Of a stretch of 64,000 bases of DNA, positions 40,157-48,241 are shown piece by piece. Source of the stretch: Streptomyces sp. NBC_00306. GTDB lineage: Bacteria > Actinomycetota > Actinomycetes > Streptomycetales > Streptomycetaceae. The stretch's first letter is position 1; every line of letters begins with the position of its first letter. The notes under the pieces are model-generated. The model had not been told where the DNA came from and ran no database searches. It worked only from the letters and a program-made list of their open reading frames with translations. The stretch covers positions 620,001 to 684,000 of the forward strand of contig NZ_CP108032.1 in assembly GCF_036169555.1 (NCBI RefSeq). The letters run 5' to 3'. The position numbers and the translations under genes are program-made.

Positions 40157-40734
40157 ACGACGCGCAGGGCTCCACGCTCCCGTGCGGCCGCGACATCGAG
40201 ACGGTGTGGGAGCGGCCCTCGCCGAGGGGCGGCGACGAGTCGGACGGCCACGACCCCGGTTGCGAGTACTGCGCTGCCGCCCGGGAGAGCCTGGCGGTGC
40301 TGCGGGAGGTGACGGGCGAGCTCGCCGCGGAGGAGATCCATCCGCCGGCCGGGGTCACTGCCCGGATCATGTCCGCGGTGCGGGCGGAGAGAGGCCGCCA
40401 TCACATGCTGCTTCTGCCCAGTACGGAGCCCGGCGAGGTCCGGGTCAGCGAACAGGCGGTAGCCGCCGTGCTGCGGTCCGCCGCCGATTCCGTCGACGGT
40501 GTGCGCGCCCGGCACTGCCGGATCACCGCCACCGAGACGGATGGCGCCGTCCGGGTCGAACTGACCATCGCTGTCGGCTATCGCGGCTTCCACTCCGAGG
40601 CGGTCGAGGACGTACGTGAGCGCGTGCGGGCCGCCGCATCGGCACGCGTCGGAGTGTCCCTCGTGCACGTGGACCTGACGGTGGAGGACCTCTACGACGC
40701 ACAACACCACCGGGACGAGGCTTCCGGCCTCTGA
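40147..40734 (+). CDS. Asp23/Gls24 protein with N-terminal zinc anti-sigma-like motif
   Basis: A 195-residue protein. Residues 25-90 resemble a zinc-associated anti-sigma helix bundle: HDPGCEYC gives the HxxxCxxC motif, followed by LAVLREVTGEL and a PPAGVTARIMSAVRAE helix. Residues 95-180 are an Asp23/Gls24-like domain (VRVSEQAVAAVLRSAADSVDGV, cited as VRVSEQAVAAVLRSAADSV). ATG at 40147 lies inside the sigma gene's last codons (10-base overlap). Likely role: a redox- or zinc-sensitive regulator that binds the coupled sigma factor and links it to envelope-stress proteins. This is inference from motif and coupling. Confidence 0.8.
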   Translation: MEMNDAQGSTLPCGRDIETVWERPSPRGGDESDGHDPGCEYCAAARESLAVLREVTGELAAEEIHPPAGVTARIMSAVRAERGRHHMLLLPSTEPGEVRVSEQAVAAVLRSAADSVDGVRARHCRITATETDGAVRVELTIAVGYRGFHSEAVEDVRERVRAAASARVGVSLVHVDLTVEDLYDAQHHRDEASGL

Positions 40735-40766
40735 GACCGGCCGACGCACAAGGACAGGTGCTCGCG

Positions 40767-41186
40767 ATGGGAACACCCCTCCCCCACGACAGGACCGGGG
40801 CTCCGCGCACCCAGTGGGTGATGGCCGATCCGGTGATCGCCGCGGTCGCCGCTCATGCCGCGGGCGGTGTCACCGGTGTGGTGCGACTCGAACCCGGCCT
40901 CACCGGCCTCGCCACTCAGGTGGCACGCTCGGCCCGGCAGAAGATCTACGGCCTGACACCCGCGCCGACCGAGGGCGTACACGTGAGGGTGGACCGGTCG
41001 GCCGAACCACCGGTGCTGCGCGTCTCCGTCGACCTCGTCACCTCGGCGCAGGACCAGGCAGCGGCCGTGGCGCAGGCAGTTCAGCGCGAGGTCACACGTG
41101 CGGTCGCCGATGCCACCGGGCTGGTCCCACACTCCGTCGGGGTCTCGATCACCGACATCGAGCCGTACGGGGCCGGTACGAGGTGA
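40767..41186 (+). CDS. Asp23/Gls24 family envelope stress protein
   Basis: A 139-residue soluble protein with the Asp23 fold signature: VMADPVIAAVAAHAAGGVTGV near residue 18 and an alternating hydrophobic beta strand LRVSVDLVTS near 88, ending with HSVGVSITDIEPYG. Such proteins in Gram-positives attach to the membrane through a partner and protect the envelope. Start: ATG 40767 preferred (CAGG eight bases upstream); GTG at 40758 is possible. Overlaps the next gene by GTGA. Confidence 0.82.
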   Translation: MGTPLPHDRTGAPRTQWVMADPVIAAVAAHAAGGVTGVVRLEPGLTGLATQVARSARQKIYGLTPAPTEGVHVRVDRSAEPPVLRVSVDLVTSAQDQAAAVAQAVQREVTRAVADATGLVPHSVGVSITDIEPYGAGTR

Positions 41187-41503
41187 CACCTCGTACGGAC
41201 CTGACACGTTCCCTCCTGGCCGCCGTTGCCGGGATTCCGGGCCTGCGTCCGGCGACGTCCTCCACCACCCCCATCGGCTCACGCGTGCCGTGGAACCTCG
41301 ACGCGTCGGCGGTTGCCGTCCGCGACGATGTCGTCGAGATCCGTCTGGTCGCCCTCGTCCTCCCCCTTCCCGCGGTCCTCAGCAGGGCCGAGGCGGCCCT
41401 GCACGCGGTGCTGGAGGGAACCATGTGGAAGGACGCCCGACTACGCCTGGTCGTCACCGACATCGACGCCGCCGCCCTCAACCCCGCGGATCAGGCACGG
41501 TGA
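41183..41503 (+). CDS. small protein of the Asp23 operon, unknown function
   Basis: A 106-residue protein starting GTG at 41183, overlapping the upstream stop by four bases. It has two helix-strand units (VEIRLVALVLPLPAVLSRAE and LRLVVTDIDAAALNP) that look like a shortened Asp23-like fold, though the match is weak. It has no signal or membrane span. Its place in a coupled operon supports that it is expressed. Confidence 0.7.
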   Translation: MTPRTDLTRSLLAAVAGIPGLRPATSSTTPIGSRVPWNLDASAVAVRDDVVEIRLVALVLPLPAVLSRAEAALHAVLEGTMWKDARLRLVVTDIDAAALNPADQAR

Positions 41504-41601
41504 GGATGATTCCGCCAATATCGTGACGTTCTTCCCTGCCAGGGGTCCTACCGGTACGACGAGCGCGACACCGCCTCGTACGGGAGCCCGAGGAGGGCGT
41601 C

Positions 41602-42087
41602 ATGAAGATTGCCGATCACTCCACGTTCGCCGCCGGTGACACCGGCAAGAGCACCGGCCCTACGGCGGTGTCGCGAAGCCAGAACTCCGAAGAGGGGCAG
41701 GGCAGCACCACCATCGCCGATGTCGTGGTCCAGAAGATCGCCGGAATCGCCACCCGCGAGGTACCCGGCGTGTACCAGCTGGGCGGTGGCGCGTCACGTG
41801 CGTACGGCGCGATGAAGGGACGGATCCCCGGAGCCTCGGCCAGTGCCGGACAGGGTGTGTCCGTCGAGGTCGGCCAGAAGCAGGCGGCCGTGGACCTCCA
41901 GATCCTCGTCGAGTACGGCGCGTCCATACCCGACCTGTCCCGCGCGGTCCGCAACAACGTCGTCGACACGGTCGAGCAGATGACCGGCCTGGAGGTCGTC
42001 GAGGTCAACATCAACGTCAACGACGTCCACATCCCCGGTGACGACTCGGACAGCGGTGACAAGGGCCGCACCGACCGCGTCGAGTAG
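41602..42087 (+). CDS. Asp23/Gls24 family envelope stress protein (full-length)
   Basis: A 161-residue protein with a disordered N-terminus (residues 1-35) and a clear Asp23/Gls24 domain: TTIADVVVQKIAGIATREVPGVY, cited as IADVVVQKIAGIATREVPGV, near residue 37; then VDLQILVEYGASIPDLSRAV and VEQMTGLEVVEVNINVNDV. ATG at 41602 with GAGGAGGG close upstream. It is the last gene of the sigma/Asp23 operon and the most typical member. Confidence 0.9.
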   Translation: MKIADHSTFAAGDTGKSTGPTAVSRSQNSEEGQGSTTIADVVVQKIAGIATREVPGVYQLGGGASRAYGAMKGRIPGASASAGQGVSVEVGQKQAAVDLQILVEYGASIPDLSRAVRNNVVDTVEQMTGLEVVEVNINVNDVHIPGDDSDSGDKGRTDRVE

Positions 42088-42125
42088 AGCGGAGAGCTCC
42101 GGGCGGGCGCCGGCGGATCGGGTTT

Positions 42126-43115
42126 CTACCGATCGTCGGCGTCCTCCTCGTCCTCCCACTCCTCCTCTTCGTCGGCGTCCTCCGCGTCCTCGTCGGCTTC
42201 CTCGCCGTCCTCGTCGTATTCCTCGTCCTCGTCGGCTTCCTCGCCGTCCTCGTCGTACTCGGCGTCCTCGTCGTCGTATTCGGCGTCCTCGTCGTTCTCG
42301 GCTTCTTCTTCCTCCGCCACGGCGTCCTCGTGGGACACGACCACTTCGCCGTCCCGGATCTCACCGCGCCAGCCCTCGGGCTCATCGTCGGTGAGGGACA
42401 CGTAGCGCTGGAAGTGCTTGAAGTCCAGGCGCATACGGCGCCCTTGGGCTCGCCACAGATTGCCTGTCTTCTCGAAGAAGCCCGACGGGTAGTACTCCAC
42501 GACCAGGACGATCCGCGTCAGCGCGGGCGCCAGCTCATGGAAGCTGACCGCGCCCTTGGTGCTCCCCTTGGCACCCTCGGACGTCCACGCGATGCGGTCG
42601 TCGGGTATCTGTTCCTGGACCTTCGACTTGAAGCTGCGGTTGGACAGAGCGATCTTGACCTTCCAGTCGCTCTCCACCTCATCACCCGCCGAAACGCTCT
42701 GGACACCCTTCATGAAGCCGCCGAACTGGTCGTACTGGGTCCAGAAGTCGTAGGCCGTGCGCAAGGGCACTCCGACATCGAGCACTTCGATGATGTTCAT
42801 GGACTTGCCGCTCGACTTGCCTTTGCCCTTGCCGCCGCCGAACGCTCCCTTGACCTTATCCATGACGCCCTTCGCCTTCCCGGACACGATTGCCTTGAGA
42901 GGAGACTCACCCCCGAGGATTTTCGAGCCGATGGCAGGCAATGACCCGCCGTTCTCGGCCACGTCGGTCAGCTGCCCAGTGACGTCCTTGAGCTTGTCCC
43001 CCGCCTTGTCGGCAAGCCGCCCCATCTGAGCATTGGCGTACCCCGACAATTCCTCACGCAGCCGGTCCATGCCCGACGGTTGCGTCCCCGACCCTGCGTC
43101 TTCCTTTCCCGTCAT
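42126..43115 (-). CDS. SRPBCC (START-like) protein with long acidic tail
   Basis: A 329-residue protein. Residues 1-100 are Gly/Lys-rich and flexible. Residues 105-255 form an SRPBCC/polyketide-cyclase-like fold ([20 protein letters not shown], then [11 protein letters not shown]). Residues 265-329 are almost purely Glu/Asp/Ala. I recall similar proteins beside gas-vesicle genes in Streptomyces, but no gvpA-type gene is present here. The fold binds small hydrophobic ligands; no substrate can be named. ATG 43115 with GGAGGTAGG upstream. It follows the histone-like gene by six bases, so the two form an operon. Confidence 0.82.
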   Translation of the reverse strand: MTGKEDAGSGTQPSGMDRLREELSGYANAQMGRLADKAGDKLKDVTGQLTDVAENGGSLPAIGSKILGGESPLKAIVSGKAKGVMDKVKGAFGGGKGKGKSSGKSMNIIEVLDVGVPLRTAYDFWTQYDQFGGFMKGVQSVSAGDEVESDWKVKIALSNRSFKSKVQEQIPDDRIAWTSEGAKGSTKGAVSFHELAPALTRIVLVVEYYPSGFFEKTGNLWRAQGRRMRLDFKHFQRYVSLTDDEPEGWRGEIRDGEVVVSHEDAVAEEEEAENDEDAEYDDEDAEYDEDGEEADEDEEYDEDGEEADEDAEDADEEEEWEDEEDADDR

Positions 43116-43121
43116 GACTGC

Positions 43122-43994
43122 CTACCTCCGACGCCCGGAACGCGAGGATGTCTTCTTGGCCGGGGCAGACTTCTTCGCCGCGGCTTTCTTGGCCGGCGCT
43201 GCTTTCTTGGCCGCTGTCTTTTTGGCCGCCGTCTTCTTGGCGGGGGCCTTCTTGGCCGGAGCCGACTTCTTGGCCGCCGTCTTTTTGGCCGGGGCCGACT
43301 TCTTGGCCGCCGTCTTTTTGGCCGGGGCCGACTTCTTGGCCGCCGCCTTCTTGGCCGGAGCCGCTTTCTTGGCCGGAGCCGACTTCTTGGCCGCCGCCTT
43401 CTTCGCCGGGGCCGATTTCTTCGCACGGCGAGGCGGTTGCCGATCCGGCTCCTCGTCCTCGTCCGGCTCGTCCTCGGGCTCTTCGTCCTCGTCCGGCTCC
43501 TCGTCGAGCTCGTCCTCCGGCTCTTCGTCCTCCTCCGGCTCCTCGTCGAGGTCGTCCTCCGGCTCTTCGTCCTCCTCCGGCTCCTCGTCGAGCTCGTCCT
43601 CCGGCTCCTCGTCCTCCGGCTCTTCGTCCTCGTCCCAGTCCTCGTCCTCGGGCTCCTCGTCCTCCTCCGGCATCCGCACCTTGTCACCGAGTGCGCTCGT
43701 GCGGCTCTGGAGAGTGTCGGCGAGGGAGCTCATACCGCGGTCGGCGACGGCCGCAACGGCCTTCCGCCCTGCCTCCAGGACATCGCCCTTGAACTGCTCC
43801 TGAAGCTCGGCGACCTGCGGGAGCTGACCCAGACGACTCACGGCCTCAGCCGCCAGCTGACGAGGTTCCAGCCCGAATCGTCTGCCCGCCAGATACGTGG
43901 CCACTGTCAGCGCGAGCTTGCCCTTCTTCGACCGGCCCAGCACGTACCCGCCCGCAACAGCCGCCGCCAGAGCCACCTTGGTCTGGTTGTCCAT
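43122..43994 (-). CDS. histone-H1-like protein with acidic and basic repeat blocks
   Basis: A 290-residue protein. An N-terminal hydrophobic/helical head ([20 protein letters not shown]) may anchor it to membranes or self-associate. Residues 95-185 are Glu/Asp/Pro repeats with a 14-residue unit (LDEEPxEDEEPEDx). Residues 188-290 are Lys/Ala/Pro repeats ([10 protein letters not shown]), like eukaryotic H1 tails and bacterial HupS-type tails, and probably bind DNA or RNA. Start: ATG 43994 with GGAAGG ten bases upstream; ten codons earlier is possible but leaves no ribosome site. It is cotranscribed with the SRPBCC gene. Confidence 0.8.
   Translation of the reverse strand: MDNQTKVALAAAVAGGYVLGRSKKGKLALTVATYLAGRRFGLEPRQLAAEAVSRLGQLPQVAELQEQFKGDVLEAGRKAVAAVADRGMSSLADTLQSRTSALGDKVRMPEEDEEPEDEDWDEDEEPEDEEPEDELDEEPEEDEEPEDDLDEEPEEDEEPEDELDEEPDEDEEPEDEPDEDEEPDRQPPRRAKKSAPAKKAAAKKSAPAKKAAPAKKAAAKKSAPAKKTAAKKSAPAKKTAAKKSAPAKKAPAKKTAAKKTAAKKAAPAKKAAAKKSAPAKKTSSRSGRRR
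43141..43425 (-). repeat. Lys/Ala coding repeats
   Basis: Repeated short units of the type GCCAAGAAG encode [10 protein letters not shown] in the histone-like tail. Unit length varies (18-36 bases), always in frame. Confidence 0.85.
43450..43640 (-). repeat. 42-bp acidic coding repeats
   Basis: About three near-identical 42-base units encode LDEEPxEDEEPEDx in the acidic block of the histone-like protein, followed by degenerate Glu/Asp/Pro copies. Confidence 0.8.
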
Positions 43995-44368
43995 GAATCC
44001 ATCACCTTCCATCGGCGCTTTCACACGGTGCGGATTGCCGCCGGAATGCGGGGACTTCGCCGCCCGGGCGCGTCAACTGCCGTCTCTCGAAAGGGGCAGC
44101 CCCCGGGTAGGCACCTTCGGTGGCCCCTCACATCAGGCGACCGGGGCGGCCGGCACCCGCAGCAGGCACATCACACCGGGGCCGCCGGCTTTCTTATCAG
44201 CCCCACGTTGTCCAGTCTGTACCCAAATGAGACAGCCGCATCCCGAGAACTGCCGCACCCCCGCCTCCGGTGACACACAATTCGGAGCCGTCACTCACAG
44301 CCACCGGCGAGGTCGCTGCGACCGCGCGGGACGGGGACCGCCGGCCCCACCGGACTCCATGCCCCGAA
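43995..44368. other. 374-base gap without a supported gene
   Basis: Lies between two minus-strand genes (desaturase end and histone-like start). It must hold the promoter of the histone-like/SRPBCC operon. I see no clear -35/-10, no long stem and no credible reading frame. Confidence 0.5.
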
Positions 44369-45418
44369 CTACGCGGGGACAGCCTGTCGGATGGGGGCGC
44401 CGGCGTGGTGGAGGCTGGCGAGAGCCTGCCGGTAGGACGTGATCAGGCTGGTCTCCAGGTAGTCCACTCCCAGCTCCTGGCAGTGGCGCCGGACGATGAC
44501 CTGCGCCTTGCGCAGATGCGGGCTGGGCATGCTCGGGAACAGGTGGTGCTCGATCTGGTAGTTCAGTCCGCCGAGTGCGACATCGGTGAACCAACCGCCG
44601 CGGACATTGCGCGAGGTGAGCACCTGGCGCCGCAGGAAGTCCGGGCGGTCGTCACCGGTCAGGATCGGCATGCCCTTGTGGTTGGGGGCGAAGATCGAGC
44701 CCAGGTAGACCCCGAACAGGCACTGGTGAACCGCGAGGAAGGCAAGGGCCATACCGGGCGGCAGCACCAGCAGCAGTGCACCCAGGTAGAGGGCGAAATG
44801 CGCGAACAGCATGCTTCCCTCCGCCACACGGTTCTTGAGCGAACGATCAGCCAGCGACCTCACACCGGACAGGTGCAGATTGAAGCCCTCGAGCGTCAGG
44901 AGGGGGAAGAACAGGAACGCCTGGTACCGACCGAGCAGACGGGGCAGCCCTGTTGAGGCGTGCGCCTGCTTCCTCGACCAGACCAGGACATCGGGGATGA
45001 GGTCGGGGTCCAGCTCCTCGTGATTGGGGTTGGCGTGGTGGCGTGTGTGCTTGTCCTGCCACCACCCGTAACCCATGCCGATACCGGCGTTGCCCGCGAT
45101 ACGGCCGGTTCGTTCGCTGGCCTTGCGCAGCCGGAACACCTGCCGGTGTGCCACGTCGTGCGCGAGGAGGGCGACCTGGCCGAAGACGACGGCCAGGAAC
45201 GCCGCCACCGCGAGCGTCCACCAGCTGTCGCCGACGAGGACGAACGCGACCCAGCCGCCGGCGTACAGCGCGGCCACCGAGGCGATCCGGGCCGCGTAGT
45301 AGCCCGGGCGACGGCCCATGAGACCCGCGTCGGCGATCTTCCGGGACAGCCGGGCGAAATCGCTCCCCGCCTCCTGTCGGACATCGGGCGGGGCAGGGTG
45401 AACGGTCTGCGAATCCAT
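44369..45418 (-). CDS. membrane fatty-acid desaturase
   Basis: A 349-residue integral membrane desaturase of the front-end/acyl-lipid type. All three histidine boxes are present: HDVAHR near residue 87, HTRHH near 122, and QIEHH near 295. Four to five membrane spans surround them. It inserts a double bond into membrane acyl chains with a di-iron centre and an electron donor encoded elsewhere. Start: ATG 45418 with AGGGAG upstream; an in-frame GTG six codons earlier overlaps that site. Confidence 0.9.
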   Translation of the reverse strand: MDSQTVHPAPPDVRQEAGSDFARLSRKIADAGLMGRRPGYYAARIASVAALYAGGWVAFVLVGDSWWTLAVAAFLAVVFGQVALLAHDVAHRQVFRLRKASERTGRIAGNAGIGMGYGWWQDKHTRHHANPNHEELDPDLIPDVLVWSRKQAHASTGLPRLLGRYQAFLFFPLLTLEGFNLHLSGVRSLADRSLKNRVAEGSMLFAHFALYLGALLLVLPPGMALAFLAVHQCLFGVYLGSIFAPNHKGMPILTGDDRPDFLRRQVLTSRNVRGGWFTDVALGGLNYQIEHHLFPSMPSPHLRKAQVIVRRHCQELGVDYLETSLITSYRQALASLHHAGAPIRQAVPA

Positions 45419-45963
45419 GAAAACGAGCTCCCTCACGGGTGTCGGATGCGGCCGGCACTGACGTCCGCAGTGGTCAGGAATGACCTTGATCCAATCGCCC
45501 CGTACGAATCGGCCGTCGCTGCCGGGAAGGCGGCCCTGTCACAGGGCGCCGTCCACGGGCACAGATCAGGCCGACTATTCAGAGGGTCTCGGCGCGCTCA
45601 CCGAGCGCGCGGTTCGGCCGCCGCACACGCCCCGGACAGCACAGCCCTTCCCAGGGCACACGGGTCGCAGCGACCGTCTTGCCCCTTCCAACGAACGGCG
45701 GCCACCACACGTGCCCGGAACCCGCCCCGCATCTCACCACGGGCCCGGGACCGGGGCTCCACGGCCGAAGGCTGCCGGGCCGCACGGTCGGAAGCCGGGC
45801 CCGGCCCCCGGTCGGCGCCGGCTCCTCGGACGGGCGAAGGTTCCGCGGAAGGCCGGCGGCACCCGTGACCCGGGTTTCGCGTTCACGGCGTTGCGTACAA
45901 CCCATCGGCGGTCCCCGGTGTCGTACGCACCAACACGACGGAACCGCTCGATGGGGGATCGGG
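45419..45963. other. 545-base divergent intergenic region
   Basis: Lies between the divergent desaturase and FG-GAP genes. Open frames exist in GC-rich phases, but none has a convincing start and protein. Presumed to contain both promoters; no operator-like palindrome was noticed. Confidence 0.5.
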
Positions 45964-48102
45964 ATGAAGAGCTCCGGACACAGAACCCGTACCGCTCTTG
46001 TCATTGCCTGCGCACTCGTGGTGGGCGCCTCGCTGGTGTCGGCCGGCCCGGCGGTCGCCGGGCCGGGCACCGCCGGGACGGCCGCCTCCGGGACGGCGGA
46101 GGACGTGGTCATCACCCTGGGCGTCAGGGACGGCCGCGTCGTCCCTCCCGAGGCACTGGCTCTTGCCGGTGGGCGGCTGCATGTCACCGGCCGCGCGGAC
46201 GACGCGACCAAGCGCAGCCTGTACGAGTACGACCTCGCCGTCACCGGTACGCCCACCGCCGGGCCCCGGCGCCTCGTCGTCGACAACTTCTGGAACGACT
46301 ATCCGTGCCGGGACGACCCCGGCACCTTCTGCTCGGAGCTCGACTCGAGACTGTGGGGGCTCGGCGACGGCCGGATCGGCTATCAGGAGCCGTGGGGCAG
46401 CCACCATTCCGTCGGCGGTACACGGCCGCCGCGGCAGGTCTCGCTCCAAACCGAATGGCGGCAGGACCGGTTGACCTCGGCGGCCGGCCGTTACGTCGCC
46501 GTCTTCGACGGCTTCGACACCCGGGTGGGAGACCTCGACGGCGATGCCGGCGCACAGCACATCGCCGACGGCCGTCCGGCGTCCGTGTGGGCCACCAAGG
46601 TGTGGACCCGGGGCGAACAGCCGGGCGCCGTCCAGTCGTACGACCTGAAGACCGGCGCGAAGTCCGGGGACATCGCACTCGGGACGGGCTGCACCGCCGA
46701 GGAGCTCCAAGTGGTGGGGCGGTGGCTGTACTGGCGTTGCCCGGGAGTCGACAAGGCCGGGGTGTGGGACTTCGGGACCCGCAAGAACGTCGCGGTGCCT
46801 TCGCAGGACGGCGTCAGGATGGGTGACGGCTATCTGGTCTGGTACGAGCCGTCGGAGCGCCGGCTGGAGCTGGTCGACTTCCATCGGGGCGGCGGATTTC
46901 CGTACGTGGAGCAGACGTTGGCCTCCGACGTACCGTCCGCAGCCTGGGACGTCGACCGGTTCGGCGGCCATGTGGCGTTCACCGACGCCGAGGGACGGAT
47001 CCGCATCAGGCCGGTGACCGTGCCCCGCCAGTCGGTCACGGTGACCGACCTGGCCCCCGAAGCCGGGTTCGGGCCCTGGCGGGGCGACTGGCGGCTCAGC
47101 CGTCCGGCGGCCTCCTGGACGGTCACCATCAAGGATCCGTACGGCAACGTGGTGAGGGAGATCCGCGGCCGGGACCGGGAAGGCGCCTCCGTGCAGGCCG
47201 GATGGGACGGAAAGGACTCCGACAACCAACCGGTCCCCAGCGGGGCGTACACCTGGACGCTCGGCGTCGACTCGGGCGACGGCACGGGGACGCAGGAGCT
47301 GACGAGCCGCGGACTGGAGCACACCCGGGCGGCGGGCGGACGCAGTGCGTTCCGGGACACCGACGCCGACGGGTACGGCGAGATGTTCTCCATGACGACC
47401 GCCGGCAAGCTGGCCGTCCACCATCTCTCCCGGGACAGCGGCTCCTGGACCTCCACCGGCTGGGACACGACCACCCGCTTCGTGTCCGCGGGTGACCTGA
47501 CCAATGACGGCTGCGGTGATGTGGTGGCCCGTACCCCGGACGGCAACCTCTGGCGGTACGCCCCGGGCTGCGGGGCCCGGGTCACCCCCGAGACTCCGCG
47601 GACCCTGGTCGGCGCAGGCTGGGCGGGATTCGACGCGATCGTCCCGGCTGCCGACAACGACCCTTTCCGCACACCTGACCTGATTGCCCGTCAGGCATCG
47701 ACCGGACGTCTCTATCTGTATCCGGGGAACGCGGGAATGACCGGATACGGCAGGCCGATCCTGATCGGACCCGGCTGGAACGGCTACACCATCATGGGCG
47801 CGGCCGATCTGACCGGTGACGGGATCGGCGACCTGGTGGCCCGGGACAGCGGCGGCGAGGTCTGGCGCTACGACGGCCTGGGGGAAGGGAAGTTCCTGCC
47901 CCGCAAGCTGCTGCTCCAGGACTGGGGCGCGGGACGCCGGGAGATGATGGTGGTCGGTGACGTGACCCGGGACGGTTATCCGGACCTGGTGTCACGGCAC
48001 GGGGACGGCAGTCTGCTGCGGAACAAGGGCAACGCCGCGGGCGGTTTCGGGGCGACGGTGACGATCGGTACGGGCTGGGGTGCGTACGCCCGGCTGTACT
48101 GA
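45964..48102 (+). CDS. secreted FG-GAP/VCBS repeat protein
   Basis: A 712-residue secreted protein. The signal peptide is MKSSGHRTRTALVIACALVV with cleavage near AVAG. The middle region looks like a beta-propeller. A FlgD-like Ig segment follows at about residues 375-445 (SWTVTIKDPYGNVVREI, then WDGKDSDNQPVPSGAYTW). Three or four C-terminal FG-GAP/VCBS units start at about 460 (DTDADGYGEMFSMTT, DLTNDGCGDVVARTPDG, DLTGDGIGDLVARDSGG, DVTRDGYPDLVSRHGDG). These Asp-rich loops bind calcium in integrin-like propellers. A surface or extracellular adhesive role is likely; no enzyme motif is seen. ATG 45964. Confidence 0.86.
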   Translation: MKSSGHRTRTALVIACALVVGASLVSAGPAVAGPGTAGTAASGTAEDVVITLGVRDGRVVPPEALALAGGRLHVTGRADDATKRSLYEYDLAVTGTPTAGPRRLVVDNFWNDYPCRDDPGTFCSELDSRLWGLGDGRIGYQEPWGSHHSVGGTRPPRQVSLQTEWRQDRLTSAAGRYVAVFDGFDTRVGDLDGDAGAQHIADGRPASVWATKVWTRGEQPGAVQSYDLKTGAKSGDIALGTGCTAEELQVVGRWLYWRCPGVDKAGVWDFGTRKNVAVPSQDGVRMGDGYLVWYEPSERRLELVDFHRGGGFPYVEQTLASDVPSAAWDVDRFGGHVAFTDAEGRIRIRPVTVPRQSVTVTDLAPEAGFGPWRGDWRLSRPAASWTVTIKDPYGNVVREIRGRDREGASVQAGWDGKDSDNQPVPSGAYTWTLGVDSGDGTGTQELTSRGLEHTRAAGGRSAFRDTDADGYGEMFSMTTAGKLAVHHLSRDSGSWTSTGWDTTTRFVSAGDLTNDGCGDVVARTPDGNLWRYAPGCGARVTPETPRTLVGAGWAGFDAIVPAADNDPFRTPDLIARQASTGRLYLYPGNAGMTGYGRPILIGPGWNGYTIMGAADLTGDGIGDLVARDSGGEVWRYDGLGEGKFLPRKLLLQDWGAGRREMMVVGDVTRDGYPDLVSRHGDGSLLRNKGNAAGGFGATVTIGTGWGAYARLY

Positions 48103-48140
48103 GAGAGCATCGCGGGCCACAGGCGGCTCACGATGCCACG

Positions 48141-48171
48141 GCGCCCGCCCCGGCCTCGGCCGGGCGGGCGC
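48141..48171. terminator. hairpin terminator after FG-GAP gene
   Basis: A 14-bp GC stem (GCGCCCGCCC...GGCC) with one bulged C and a 2-base loop, between convergent genes. Confidence 0.65.
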
Positions 48172-48241
48172 TCCGTCGGGACACTCCCCTGCCGACCGGC
48201 CGAGCCCATGGGCGCGGCGCACGAAGACCTGCACGACAGGA

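Noticed and set aside
42126..43994. Gas-vesicle gene cluster
   Set aside because: The SRPBCC/histone-like pair recalls one, but no gvpA-type small hydrophobic protein or other gvp gene is present.
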